A stretch of DNA of 60,498 bases from Pleurotus djamor (lineage: Eukaryota > Basidiomycota > Agaricomycetes > Agaricales > Pleurotaceae): positions 1-60,498 of the forward strand of contig JAPEVF010000244.1 of the NCBI GenBank assembly GCA_029747585.1. The letters run 5' to 3'. Position 1 is the first letter of the stretch. Each line of letters begins with the position of its first letter. Below the pieces are notes generated by a model. That model saw only the letters and a list, made by a program, of their open reading frames with translations, was not told the DNA's origin and searched no databases. A program made the translations under genes and the position numbers. Below, piece after piece: positions 10,826-23,561 of the stretch.

Positions 10826-13463
10826 ATGCACAACCGCTTCCTTCTCCTCCTCGCAGTGACCTCGACAAGCGTATTGGCCCAGTTTCAGATATGGGACATG
10901 GTGCGTCTAGCGCGCTCATGTTGTCGTTGCTAAGGCGATTAACAAATTCCCGACCCAGTGGCAAACGACTTGGGACCGTTCCAAGCTCTTTACCTACCAG
11001 AAGATTTCACCGCCTATTGAGTTCAAGTCGCCTTCGGTCGTCGGGAAAGCAGACATCGTCGTCGACGATAAAAGCACCTTCCAGTCGGTATGGGGCTTTG
11101 GCGGGTCGCTAAGTATGGTGCCTTCATGTATGAAACCTTTCGCCCACTCAATCATCTATACTCTGCCACAGCGGACTCATCCGCCCTTGTTTTAAACAAT
11201 CTCAAGGCGGGTAATCTTCATTTGTGGTGGATATCGGCGCGTTACTTACCAATGAAGTTTTCTAGTCTAAGAATTCTGATAACTACTGGAAACTGCTCAA
11301 CTATCTCTTTACGCCAACCGACGCGGCCAATGCGGCAGGGCTCAGCTACTTGCGTATTCCTATCGGTGCATCTGACTTTTCTGGAAGCTGTGAGTTCCCT
11401 TCCTCATGGTTGCACCTATATACCTTTCTGAATGCTACCGACCACCCATAGCCTACAGTTTTGACGATACGAATGGGGATACATCGTTTTCCAACTTCAA
11501 CATCAACCGTGCACCATCGTATCTTTTCTCGGTACTCAAGGACATTCAAAGTATAAATAAAGTGCTACGTATCCACATCGTCCCTTGGTCTCCGGTGTGT
11601 ATCTACTTCAAGTATGCGATGAGCCATACTCTTAATCATTCGTGTCATTAGCCTGGATGGATGAAAAACACCGGTAAAATGACTGGTGGATCATTGAATT
11701 CTAACGTCGTCAATGCTTGTGGGTTTACCCACCACTCTACATGGATATATTTCTTACTTCTGGCTGACCTTTGCAGACGCGACGTACCTCATGAAATCGG
11801 TTCAAGGCTTTAAGAACAAAGGTGTTCCCATTTACGCGATATCAATACAGGTGAGCGCTCGAAAGGCGCTTTTCTAGGCGCCTGCGTCTAACGACATGTC
11901 CATCTCTAGAACGAACCCCTCAATAGTAACCCCACTTACCCGACATGCACCATGACAGCTTCTGTCGAGGCTCAAATTGGCCGAGCGCTGAGGACATTAC
12001 TGAACAATAACGGCATGTCGTCAACTAAAGTCATCGGTGAGTTAAAATTCGCCTCGTCCGTTCTCGACGTATCTGATAGCAATTGATATCATCACTACTA
12101 TATGGATGTTTCATCATCGGGCATCTTGGTTGCTTAGGATTTGAGCACAACTGGTCCGTTGCATCCAGCTACCCCATCCAACTCATGCAAGCTGGCGGGG
12201 ATGCCTTCGACGGAGTTGCCTTCCATTGTTATGCCGTACGTCACGTATCCCCCAACAACTTACACATCGGTTTTCATGGCTTGATACATGTAGGGGAACG
12301 TCGCCCAACAAGATGCCTTCCACACAGCTTTCCCAAAGAAAGAGATATACTTCTCGGGTAATGTCAACCCAACCTTGTCTGGCCTAGTGCGCTGAATGTT
12401 TCCAACAGAATGCTCAGGCACTTTCGGCTCGGACTGGTGGTCGGATATTAAGGTATGTCATCACATGCACCATGCACCGTGTCGAATCCCTGTGACGAAG
12501 ACAATTATGCCTTTGATAGTGGTACCTAGATAACATGTACGTCAACGTTCATATTCTTGGTGTTGATAACTGAACAAGTGCTTCTAGTTTCATTGGTGTG
12601 TACTGCGGCTTTGACATATGCAATGACCAACCTATCTTTTCCTAGGCTCCGTCGAACACAATGCCCACGCCGGCCTTATGTGGAACATTGCCCTGGACGG
12701 TAAGGGTAACCCTAAACTTCCTGGGACTAGCAGTTGCGGTGGTCCGGGTTGCCGAGCCATTGTCACCGTCAATAGCGACGGAAGCTACAGCGTCAATCAG
12801 GAATGTATGTCCACACAGCTGCTTATAATTTCTATCCCGTGCTCTCGACCTCACCTACGTCAATGGGCTCGCTCTCTTAGTTTATGCGATGGCTCAAGCT
12901 TCGAAGGCCATTCTTCCTCGAGATTCGGGAGGCCCTTGGGGAAAACGTATTGGTGTTTCTGTGGGAGGTTCGCTGAACTGGGCCCTTCGAGTCTCGGCGT
13001 TCGTCACCGGGCGAGCGAACGCAGCTGATTGGGAGAGATACTCCCTGGTTGTTCTTAACTGTAAGTGGTATCGGGCATGCTGTCAGATGACTCCACCGAT
13101 TCCTAATGGTCCTCCTTCTTCTGAAAGGGTATGATCATCCTGACGGCCCCTGGGATCCTCGACCAGTGCAAACGACGATTGAATTCCGTGGGATGCAGGT
13201 ATGTCACGAGAGAGAGGTAACGGTAACCCCGGCGAGCTCATCGTGAGTTTCGTAGGCAACGATCACTTTCCCCGTTGGCGTGAATACACTGTGGTACGTA
13301 AACTCTCCGTGAAGTATCCCAGACCTGGTAGCTCATGCTGTTAAATGTCCCTTCATTTAGGTGGTATGCGCCGAAACAGTCTTTCAATGGAACAGAAGAG
13401 TTCGATGGTGTAGTTTATGCGGACGCCAACGGCCAGCAACTGCCTCTTGGGAAGTTTGACTGA
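10826..13463 (+). CDS. Secreted GH30 endo-beta-1,6-glucanase
   Basis: A glycoside hydrolase family 30 enzyme that cleaves beta-1,6-glucan, a fungal wall polymer, so a role in wall remodelling or mycoparasitism is likely. The start MHNRFLLLLAV opens a signal peptide with probable cleavage after VLA, fixing secretion. Family landmarks in order are FQSVWGFGGSLTDSSAL, LSYLRIPIGASDFS, HIVPWSPPGWMK, IQNEPL with the acid/base glutamate at 11913-11915, FDGVAFHCYAG, and YFSECSG with the nucleophile glutamate split by an intron near 12358 and 12410. The carboxy end (LWWYAPKQSFNG) is the usual beta-sandwich side domain. About twelve short introns interrupt the gene and all splice in frame. The length of about 540 residues fits intact family members. 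No carbohydrate-binding module is seen. Confidence 0.93.
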
Positions 13464-16400
13464 GCTGCTTCTATCTGCTATCGTCGCACGTATGAAGCAA
13501 TCGGTGTGATTTACCTTGTCTTGGGCTAGAGTTTCGTAGAGTCCATTCACTCATCGCAGCGCTTGCCAGCGTTCTTGCTTGTTGTATTATCCTTCTCTCT
13601 TCTCACGTTATCTTAGACAGACTTAATATCCATCCGTTTGTTTCTCCCCCTCAGCTAGTGTGTGATTCGTACCGCTGGACATGCTCTAACCCAGATTCTC
13701 AAAAAAAAATCACTAAGGCGTTTCAGAATAGGGGAGAGGGGCCTCCGGTCCTGAAGAACGCACAGTGATCATGATGTAAGTATGTGCTAGTAGGTTGTTG
13801 TGTGCTTCAGAGTACCTGGAGGTTCACGTAAAATGCTCGCGCTTGATTCCTACGGGGATTCTAGAAGGGGTAGATGATAATCAGCGGATGATATCGAGAT
13901 GAAATTAACAACCCCTTCTGAGCCAAAAGTAGCGCAGTCCCGATTCAGCTGGCGCATGGGATACAGCTGTGTTTGCTCTCGGAGGACGCTCGTAACTCCA
14001 TGGATCCAATTAGGGTGTGAAGTATGATTGTGAGGCTTGAGGTCCGTGGTTGATGCTTGATGAGGACAGAGATAATGGAACGAGAACTGTAGAACCTTCG
14101 GAAGGGACTAGAGGGTGGATAGTCTCTACCCGCTTCTTTTGCCAAGGTGGACGTCGGACTTGCTCACTACTTCCACGTTTCACCATTCGAAGACATGAGT
14201 TCTCGGGAGTAGTATAATGATAGAGTACTTCGCAACGTAGCCTTGTCAAGGTATGTCACGATGTCCTCTCACTATCTATCACTGGGGCCGGGAGAAAGAA
14301 CGGGTTAACATCGTGGATTCGTGGCTGGGTTTAAAGATGAAGGTACTTTTCATAGTTCTCAGAGTATCCGGAATCCACCGCTTGGAACTTGAGGAACAGC
14401 AGTCCATGGGAACCCTACCCTTTCCTTGCATCAATGTGGTCGTGCTATCCCGGTATAGAGCGACTGCGGTGTCGATGAGAGAGAGGAGGTTATTTTGGGG
14501 GTCGCTCGTATGGTAACTCCATGCGTTAGGTGAAGAACCCGCTGGTGAGACTCGAGACGGATAGGTGGAGCTGTCAATTGGTCCCTCCGAGCGGGTGCAT
14601 GCTGAAGGCACAGCCAAATAGGGTGCCCTAATTTCCGAGAGGAAGAGGAAGGTAACTCACCCTGACGAGAGCTTGGAGCGCCCTCGTGGAGGGAAGAATT
14701 GAAGGAAGAAATGTATTCGGCGAATGGGCGTGGAGATTCAAGGAGGCCGTAGGCCCCCAAGGAAAATACTGGCTCTCGTGCCTGCTTCATTGCGATCAGA
14801 AAGGAACCACGGGTAAGCCACATCGCATGGCTGGCATTGAATGAAGTTCACACTTCAAAGTAAGCACCCTGGATTTGTCTATCCATTGATAAGCGTCAGG
14901 TGTGACCCGGAGCTGGGATTGATCACTTCAATTCGTTTGTGGTAAGAAGAGCGAAAGGATTTAGGCTTGGTCTTTGACACCTGATGGATTCGAGACGGCA
15001 ACTACAAGGGTTGCAGACTCGATGAAGGATTGAAGGTATCCAGGTATCCAATGCGCCAGCTTGTCCTTGCGGATTGTGAATAGGTTAGGAAGACCGTGAA
15101 GTTTGGTGTGTCTGTCTCGGGACTATTTCAGGTTTAAATGATATCATGTCACCTACTTTGGGCGACACGCAGCATTGCTTCCCGCCCTACCGTGTGTTAG
15201 TGGGACACGTCGAGTAATGTTCCACAACGTCGATCCCGCATGATTGGAGCCATCGCATAGAGTGTACGATCCTGGAAGTATAAGGGGCCACAGTCAGTCA
15301 CACAAATATTTACGCGATACATCTACGCAAGCTTATCTAGTCGGTTCCCTCGCATCGGGCATGCATCGGGAGATTTTGCCCGATTTGTCCAAGAATCGGG
15401 GGATCCTGTGATGTGATGAGGACCTGTGGGACGAGAATATCAGTGAGTGTAATAAGTTCTGGGAATATCCTCATAAGTTTAGAGCACAAGTCGTCATTGA
15501 CATGACGACACGCCGACAATTGAAGCAGAGACCAGAGCTTGTATGATAAGTATGGGGTGTCCGATGGTGACGCCCTGATACACGGCCCATATGCACATCG
15601 ATAGTGCCCTACCCACATTGTTCACACATCGGTGATGATGTGTACCCATTATTGACGCTGTCGATGGCTTAAGGTTTGTTTTCGCTACCACGCATCAGGT
15701 GTCGCACCAAACTTTCGGCGGTGGTGCTAAGCTCAGGTGGCTAGACTAGTGTAGTAAAGTTATGACATTGGTCAGGTGCACGAACTCCACGTACACGAGA
15801 AATACACGCTTGTGAAGGATGCTTATGTTGGTCGTGTAACCCAGGGCCTTGAGCTGCGGATTCCTAGCGGAGAAATAGCGATTATAGAAGTAATGTAATC
15901 CCAGGGTACCTTGTCCCGCTGGTTTCCGCACAATAGACCCTTCAAGTCTAGAAGGAGACCCTGACGTTGGAAGTTACTTATATGAAGTAGCCCCTGACGT
16001 AAAACCCCTGTGACTTCTCAATACAGCCTTCGCTCATTTCCTCAAGGAAACATGAGCTTCTCTTCCACCCCAATGCTGACGCGCTGACGAATGGTCTACA
16101 TAATAATTCCTACAGGTAATGAGCGGTGCTGGCTGTGCAATGGAACTTAGAAGTATTATAATTATGTCACGGTGACGGTATCACGTGGATGTGGCGGCTA
16201 TCTTCAACTTCGACGGGACCACTTTCACCTTGCAACCACCACGTACTGAACCCGAATCGCGGGGCCCTTGAAACTTGAACGTCACGAATGCGGAATTCCG
16301 TAGGATCGATTCCACATGCGTTCTTCAGCTGGAACAGCCCGAACCTTCGAAAAGAGGCTACTTCTCAAAGTTTTGTGCACGGAAGTTTTCGTTTTTCAGC

Positions 16401-17113
16401 GGGCGGCAAGTGCTCCGTTTATATTTATGGCTGATTTAGCTTTGAATTTGGTGGCATGCAGCCAGCTCTGTAGGAATCCGAAGCGCGGTGTCTGTCATCA
16501 GCCATCCCTCCCGCCATTGTCTAAAGCTTCAACTGACCCTTTCGTGATCCTCTTGTCAAACCGACAAGTGACCTTCTGCCAGGCCGACCCAATCGCCCCC
16601 GTTCCAAGTCGATCCCCGTCCGCGCTCAAATAAACGATTGAGGAAGCACCTATGCATCGGCCACGTAGATACCCGGGCACAGTGGATAAGGCCTAATTGA
16701 GAAAGGGCTTCGAAGACTGCGATGGGGGGAAGTTACATACGCCTGTATCATTGATGGTGATGCCTTGACATATGGCATTCAGTCATCCTAAAGGGTAAAG
16801 CAGGGACTCCATTCTCCCAGACCCAGTGTTAAAACCATTTGTCCACAGGCAAAATCTACGCCACAGTTGCTTCGATCACTTTCCCTTCTCAAGCTGGGAC
16901 ATTCATCGTATAACGTTGGCCCTTGCCGCTCTTTCGGACCGTCGCTTTTCGTGACCTTTTCCACACGGCTATACATGTGGATCGTCACGGGAATTTTAAT
17001 CTTTTTGATTGAGAACAAACCGTTTCTGGTTTTCGATTGACTTATATATAAAGGCTAGACATGACGCCGTTTCATCTCATCTTATCCCTCCCCCTCGCTC
17101 TACAAATCACAGG
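13464..17113. other. 3.6 kb gene-poor region
   Basis: I find no supportable gene on either strand. The longest open frame (minus, 14431-14823) is compositionally ordinary, resembles no family I know and shows no joining exons. A TATA-like TATATATAAAGG at 17041-17052 at the right edge belongs to the P450 gene. The block is long compared with other gaps in the window. Confidence 0.4.
17041..17052 (+). promoter_or_regulatory. TATA box of the P450 gene
   Basis: TTATATATAAAGG lies about 65 bases before the chosen start at 17114. An ATG at 17061 is out of frame with the P450 and probably lies upstream of the transcription start, so it should not interfere. Confidence 0.55.
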
Positions 17114-19384
17114 ATGTCCTGGGAACAGCGCGTATCGTCATGGGCATCTTGGGCGTCCCCCATATCTTGGGCAGCCCTTCTCCTCGTTATCGCTCTCGTC
17201 TCCAAACTCAGAATATACACATCTTCGCCGCGCCATTATCCCCCAGGCCCGAAATCGGATCCCTTCATTGGTAACCTTCGCCAAATCCCTCTGGAGCATC
17301 AGGAAAAGACATTTGCGGAATGGGGGACGCGATATGGTGAGCAGAAGCTTAACGACTTCTTTACGACTGCTTCTCAAGGAACTCCCTAGGCGACGTGATT
17401 TATATCAGCCTACTGGGAAAGGAGCTGATCATCCTCAACACATTGCAAGCAGCGCGCGACTTGCTGGAGAAGAGAAGCGCAATATATTCAGATCGGCCGC
17501 GTTCGGTCTTATTGGAAGACTTGTGGGTTTCCCCCGTGTCTATCGCTCCTCGTTTATCCATGCTTTACTAGAATGGGATGGGAAGATGCCACCACGAACA
17601 TGCGCTACGGTCCACGCTTCAGAAAGCATCGTCGGTATGCCCAGCAAACTTTCAACCAGGGTGCTATTAGGTCATATCGACCTCTTCAGCATCAAGAAGT
17701 CGGTGTCCTTCTCAACAATCTTGCAAGGCACCCATCTGCGTTCGTGCAACACCTGAGAAGGTGCGCCTACCTACCTGTCACTAAAACGTCTCTATTAAAG
17801 TTTCGTACGTCATATAGATATGGTGCTGCCATTATCATGAAAATTACTTACGGTCATGACGTGACCTCGTACGAAGACCAGTTCGTCCAGCTAGGTTCGT
17901 CCGCTAACTCGTTAATTCACCGTTGTACAACTATTTACCTTGTCATTGAAGCCGAGAAGGCCGGGACTGCGACAGTCGAAGTTGGCACGCCCTCCGCTAC
18001 ATTGGTGGACTTTATCCCTCTCATGAAGTGCGTATGTCACAAGCCACCGCCAAACAACCTAAGCTGACTTGCTCGGAGACACCTGCCTCTTTGGATGCCT
18101 GGTGCAGGATTCAGGCGTGACGCCCTTCGGTGTCAGCAGTTGGTTCAGGCTATGATGAATGTACCGTTTAACTCTGTGCGTGACAATATGGTACGTCTGC
18201 TATCAGTGATCATATGCAAACTTTATCCCCTGATCGTCACCTGTCCTAGAAAAATGGCACAGCAACCCCCTCGTTTACCTCGGCGTTCCTTGAGCCTTAT
18301 TTCCGATCAGGGAGTGATACGCTGACTGTTGAAGACGAGAGAGATATCAAAGGGGCAGCCGGGACACTCTACGCAGGTGAGTTTTATAATTACATTTTGT
18401 ATCAACGAAGCTGAGTGCCAAGTGACTAGCTGGAGAAGATACGGTGAGTTGTTCTACCCATGGATAATGTCTCCTTCATTGATGAATCCAAGACGGTATC
18501 CACGTTGACGACATTCATCCTCGCCATGACTCTCTATCCGGAAGCTCTACGGAAAGCGCAGCGTGAAATGGACGGTGTAATTGGGCGACACCGGCTTCCT
18601 ACCTTTGATGACATGGACTCCCTTCCATACCTGACGTGCCTAATTAAAGAGGTTTATCGGTGGCACCCACCTGTGCCATTAGGTATGCCCGGGCGCCAGC
18701 TTAACATTCATCAGAAGTTCTGATCCAACCTTAGGGCTGCCTCACCGTCTGATGGACGACGACATCTACGATGGACACCACATGCCTAAAGGTACGAAAA
18801 CACAGCTCTTTATCATGCGTTCTCCACTGATGTGATGTTCACTGTCTTCCTGTAGGTGCCATCGTCCTGGCTAATATATGGTGCGTCTCTTTCAAACGTC
18901 TTATTATGGAAGGCTGGCCTTTTTAACTTACTCTCAAGGGGCATCTCCAAAAACTGTGTTTCTCCGGACCGCTTCTACCCAGAAAGATTTATGGAAGACC
19001 CCGACTTGCCTGATCCTCGTTCTTATATCTTTGGTTTCGGTCGAAGGTCAGCACTCCGTCCACGTCGTCCCTTCGCTTGAGTGCTAATAATAGCGGGCGG
19101 CGTAGAATATGCCCCGGTCGTCATTTTGCCCATAGTAGTGTGTGGATAGTCGCGGCTAATATGATAGCAACTCTGGACATCACGAAGTCGGTGGATGCCG
19201 AAGGCCATCCAACCCCATTATACCCTGAGTTTACATCTGGGTTCGTCAGGTGGGCATATTTTGTTTGGTTCTGGGTTAATGCTTACATTCGCTCGGTCCG
19301 TATAGACACCCCAAACCTTTTACTTGCGACATTAAACCTCGCTCAGATGACAGCTTGAGATTAATTCAAGAGTGCAATAGATAA
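17114..19384 (+). CDS. Cytochrome P450 monooxygenase
   Basis: A membrane-anchored heme monooxygenase of about 500 residues, expected in the ER and fed by a P450 reductase. After MSWEQR comes a hydrophobic anchor ([12 protein letters not shown]), then the proline hinge [14 protein letters not shown]. The I-helix oxygen motif AGEDTTVSTL crosses an intron near 18430-18490. The ExxR helix is [13 protein letters not shown], the PERF region is DRFYPERF, and the heme loop is [14 protein letters not shown] with its cysteine at 19110-19112. Exons join in frame throughout; the last intron, 19249 to about 19306, leads to a C-terminus ending at 19384. Overall it resembles the large Agaricomycete clan often labelled O-methylsterigmatocystin oxidoreductase-like. 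The substrate is unknown. It lies about 12 kb from the reductase/MFS pair with unrelated genes between, so a shared pathway is only possible. Confidence 0.92.
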
Positions 19385-19620
19385 CCCAAGCACCCAGCCC
19401 TTCATAAGTTTGTATTCATATTCCTTCGAGGACTTCTTTTCTTCCGTGTTCCCGCTTCGTTTCATACCCCCGTTCGGCCTTCCAGGATGTTTATTTACCG
19501 TGTAGCTATCATTGTACTGTTATACGCAATAGTTTGAACTTTGAAGTAATGTGAGAGACCTAGAGCCACCATCGATCGATGATGTTCTGGTATGTTCTGT
19601 AGATTATTTGGCATTGGATG

Positions 19621-19629
19621 TTTGTATAA
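19621..19629 (+). promoter_or_regulatory. TATA box of the short conserved gene
   Basis: TGTATAAATA lies about 50 bases before the start at 19675, the same spacing seen at other genes in the window. Confidence 0.5.
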
Positions 19630-19674
19630 ATAAACCCACGTCATGTTCTTCCCTCTATCCAACGAACCGTAAGT

Positions 19675-20170
19675 ATGCCATTGGCTCTCCCTGAAGCTCC
19701 CGTTGCGAGCGAAGTCGATCAAGGGCCTAGTACTGTCACCCAAATCGGAGAGGTGTCCGTAAAGTTGGATGATTTAGGTCCGATGGTAGTGAACAGCGAT
19801 GGAGTAAGTGACCACACTGCATGCGATGGTTGGACGCCGATTATTGATACTATCACCGCACAAAGACGTTGTCACGTATAGCAAACTGGAGCGAAATGAC
19901 GGAAGAGGAGAAGAAGAGAACCCTCCGAGTCTTGGTCGCGAGAAACAAGTAAGTCTACCGCTTCTTCTGCCCGATGGCTCTCACAGGTCCACCTAACACT
20001 GTGGGACCGCCGTGTGTCTGTGGGGGGCATGATAAACTTACTTCCAGACGTCTAGGGTGCGATTGGCTAACGAAGAACGGAAGCAAACAGAACAACAGCA
20101 ATGTCAGAGCGGTGAAGGTACCACAGTTGATCGAAATGAAGAAGCTAGCACCCCACTTTCCCAGAAGTAG
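19675..20170 (+). CDS. Short conserved fungal protein, unknown function
   Basis: A protein of about 110 residues in three exons. After an acidic, proline-containing amino end comes LGPMVVNSDG, then an intron (about 19804-19867), then TLSRIANWSEMTEEEKKR and TLRVLVARNK. I recognise this as a widespread short fungal family with the pattern MVVNxDGTLSRIxNW followed by a charged helix; no function is established to my knowledge. A second intron (about 19949-20055) leads to a charged glutamine-rich tail (LANEERKQTEQQQ) and a stop at 20168. The second acceptor could be either of two AGs 8 bases apart. The tail is probably helical. No targeting signal or membrane segment is visible. Confidence 0.75.
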
Positions 20171-20325
20171 GTCTATTTATACAGCGAACCTTGTGTGGCG
20201 AAGGTTTGGACAAGGGACTCCAATTTCGCCGGAGATCATCGATTGTATACAGTTAGAAAACAAAGGGAACAATAAATTATCAAGTCGGAGCTGGCGTTGG
20301 CCTATCCCATGGCAATGGACGTTTA

Positions 20326-22014
20326 TCAACCTTTTGAATTGAGACGTTGACACCAGTTTCGTGCGCAATCCAGGTTCGCTGAGTGGAAAAATGAGACGGT
20401 ATCCACTGTCTTTGAGGAGCTAATGTGAGTTACCTCCCATGAAACGTCATTGATAGTTATTCGCCGCAGACTGGAGGAAAAGAAAAATAATTCCGAGACA
20501 GCTTGATTGTCAAAGCCGCAAAGTCGCCTTCGCGAATTTCGTGTGTAAACACCGACGGAGTGTAGATTGTGCAATTGTCTCAGAGTATCCCGAAAGGTAG
20601 GCTGTTGGGGGAAGAAGCGTCGATGAAAAATGAAGACAAGGTACAACTGGAACCTCTGTTGAAAGAACACTTACAACAAGCTTGTCAAGTGACAAAGCTA
20701 ACGTTATCGTCTTCAATTGAGAGCATGTTGAGAGCAAACTAATCGCCTTAGCTCCGACAAACGCCGTTCCCAATTCGAGATGCTTTATCGTCGACATATG
20801 CTTGAGCGAGATGTGCTGGACAAGGCCGTCAAAGCTTATGCTGACTATGGAGTTCCAGCCGGTAGTGGGGGGCCCACTGAGTAGTTCTAGACGTTCGAGG
20901 CGAGCCGAGGAGGCGATAATTCGCCGCACCCAGGTGCACAGACGATTGACATCCTCACGGGTGTCCATCGCAGGATGCCTTATCGAAAGGCTCTTCAAAC
21001 GAGGGAACGGTGCCACATATTTTGGGGCGGCAAATTGCTTCAGATGTTCCGAGTGAGCTTTGGATGGAGAACGGAAAGATACGCCGATCATTCGAAGACT
21101 CACAAGGTAATACTGAAGCTGAATATGCTCGAGGGACTCCAACTGATGGAGGAAGTCCAATACATCTTGATCGGATAAGGAGTATGAGAGACCTAGACTC
21201 AAGCTGGTAATCCCCTGTAGGTGGCATACGAACGCGCGAAGAACACCAGGCGTAATCGAGCCACAATTGCCCTAGAAGATCAAAGACTTAGAAAGGTAGA
21301 GGACGGGCATCACGGACGATACCTTTAGATGAAAAGACGTGAGAGTCGATACGAGGGTTTCAAGCCATTCCGGAAGTAGCTGGAGGATGGCTCTTGTAGG
21401 ATCCTTTATGGTTAACCTGGTCAGTCGACGAAGTTGGACCAAAAGCGGCGCCCTTTGTTCATCACAGCATGAGGCATTCACTTCGAGTTCTTCCAGGGAA
21501 GGTAGTGACTGTAGAAGGACTAGAGCGTCTGCAAACGTATCCGGGTGATAGGCCAAGGGCGTAAATGAAACTGATCTCAGGTTGTGATAGACCCAGAGAG
21601 CAGCATTGAGCTTCTCGGGAAAGGGATTGAACTTGGGGGGACGCGTCGAGAGAAATCCTATGGCGTAGATGATATCAAGGTACACGCTTCGTTCGAGGAA
21701 ACTCTAACCATAAATATCGAGCCTGTGGACGTTCCCAGCATTGTTCGGTAAAATCGATGAGATGAAGGCAGAGGGTTCCTATGGCCAAGTTAGCCAAAAT
21801 TTCGAAGGGATTTGATGAATTGTACCGCTATTTTATCTCTGGTTTTCAAGGAAAGAACAGAGTCTTGTCGAGGCGCGTATCCAATATGGGCGTAGAGAAC
21901 TCTGGCTGCTGCTCCACCTAGGCTTCGGTTGGTCAAAGCGCAGTTATGTAGAGTCTGATAGTCATTCAAAAGCTCGACTATACGTATGAGTATTTCTTGT
22001 GGTAACTCGGGCAT
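20326..22014 (-). CDS. F-box protein with LRR-like repeats
   Basis: A likely substrate receptor of an SCF ubiquitin ligase; F-box families of this sort are hugely expanded in Agaricomycetes. The amino end (MPELPQEILIRIVELL then CALTNRSL) is a typical F-box. It is followed by leucine-rich segments of irregular length, such as LPSLEELEVN, LTRLTIKD, FPRLKSLSIRHP and ARLERLELL. The carboxy end has SLRRITINDVSWE, a motif I associate with the last repeats of this fungal type. Several introns can be placed; one at about 21670-21714 joins LDIYG to FLSTRPPKFNPFP. The stop is at 20326. The length of about 480 residues is normal. Its target cannot be predicted. Confidence 0.82.
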
Positions 22015-22811
22015 GGTACGAGGAAGGAAAGATCAGGCTCGGAGCGCGAGGTCGTGGCCGAAGCGGATCGAACCACTCTCGAGTCTCACGGCGTAAAGGT
22101 ACCAAAGAAGTCGGGACAACAAATCTTCACGATACATATAGAGCAAAGTATGTATACTATTTTCTCACCGGAACCAACGTCTAAGACCACAGCTGGCCTT
22201 GAAGAGGATGGGGGTTCTGTGGTCACACGCAAATCAGAGAGCGACAACTCAATTACGCCCATTCTTCACCAACCATTACATCAAGGTTTTGGAAGCGGGT
22301 AACAAAGCGTAGAGGGCCCTTTTAACGGACGGTTCCATAATAATTTGTCACCGGCGTGAAAAGTGGACTGCTCCAGATCAAGACACGGAACACAGAAGGT
22401 CTATCTTCAGCTTCAACTTGGGGCGACCTTCAGGCTCGAACAGAACGGAAAGGCGCGTGGCTCGTGGAATCCTTGCGTGCTTTGGATCCGTCCTAGACTA
22501 GGATATCCAACTGCAGGTAACTGAGTTAGACATATTTTGTTCAGTCAGGATGACAGGGGGCGGCATTGTTCCGAAAAGACGCACCTCAAGGAGGAGCATT
22601 TGGTCCTGCATGGTTTACACGTCGGGATTCCCTTGACCCTAGTGACAAATTGCCGAGAGAATGGCTACATGGTTGGAATACGAGTCCTTCCGGTAGACTC
22701 GGTCTGAGTCAAAAGGCTGACCAACCGCCCCCATAGATTGCAACGCTATACCACGTACAATACCCAAACGACAGCTAATGTGTTGGGCAAAGGTCTCGAC
22801 CGAATCCACCA
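22015..22811. other. Intergenic between F-box and PBN1-like genes
   Basis: No gene supported. A plus-strand open stretch (22054-22302) has no recognisable domain and lacks convincing splice partners. The first part should hold the promoter of the F-box gene. Confidence 0.35.
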
Positions 22812-23561
22812 TTATTCAACTTTAGCCCGTCGTTCCTTCTGAGAGACCTGGAGGCGCGAGAATGTTCTCCACAATGTTACCGACAAGTAGACAAAAACGC
22901 TGAGTATGCACAAAACCGTGCCGATCTCCACGAACGGAAGATCTGACGGTGTGCCAACCGGGACACGCAAAACATCGTGCGTGTCGCTAGATGTCTGTTT
23001 CAATTCGACGAACTTCGACGCTTCTGGGTCGAACAGAGCAGCTAGGTGTGGCTCCATTTCCCAAAGAGGACTGTCTGAAGCATGGATCGCGGGATCTGAC
23101 AAAACGCGAACAAGACGAAGATAAATTCAATCAGGATCAATTGAGAAGTTATCTCAGTACGCACTCAGTGATGGACCACATGCGAAAAAACCCTTCGGTC
23201 GAGGTACGTCCACCTCAACATACCCCACTGAATTTGGTTCGCCGTACCGAGCGTGCAACGGTACGTCAACCTCGACAACAAGGTCTCCAGGCCAATATGT
23301 GACGTTTAGCAGTAGTTCCGAGTTTTCCTTCCGCATAGCAGCTATGGGAAGCTCCAAGTTCACTTCCCCCATGTGCCTGAAGTTATACGAATCGCTCCTC
23401 AGAGCAAGTTCATATGGATCGAAGAAGATGAGAGGAGGAAGGTCATAGTATAAGTGGAGAGTACAGCGTTCCAGTAAAGCTGAGTCTTCGAGTTTGATAA
23501 GAGAACGAGAGGAAGTGTGAAAACCAGCATGGGGGTCGAGCGATGAGGAAATCGTGAACAT
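22812..23561 (-). CDS. PBN1/PIG-X-like subunit of GPI mannosyltransferase I
   Basis: An ER membrane protein that stabilises the Gpi14/PIG-M mannosyltransferase, which adds the first mannose to GPI anchors. The protein is about 230 residues in two exons. The lumenal domain carries HTSSRSLIKLE, LHLYYDLPPLIFFDPYEL, and the hallmark VDVPLHARYGEP followed by VDVPRPKGFFACG, matching the PIG-X/PBN1 pattern of paired basic and aromatic beta strands. After an intron (about 23097-23152) comes LRVPVGTPSDLPFVEIGT and then one membrane helix (VLCILSVFVYLSVTLW), with a short basic cytosolic tail. No signal peptide is obvious at the chosen start; an upstream exon could be missing. The assignment rests on motif pattern and membrane topology. 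Confidence 0.72.

Noticed and set aside
14431..14823. 130-codon open frame on the minus strand
   Set aside because: No domain, no start context and no splice partners; a frame of this length is expected by chance in a 3.6 kb gap.
17114..20170. P450 and the short conserved gene as part of the reductase cluster
   Set aside because: Beta-adaptin and the GH30 gene, plus a 3.6 kb gap, separate them from the reductase/MFS pair.
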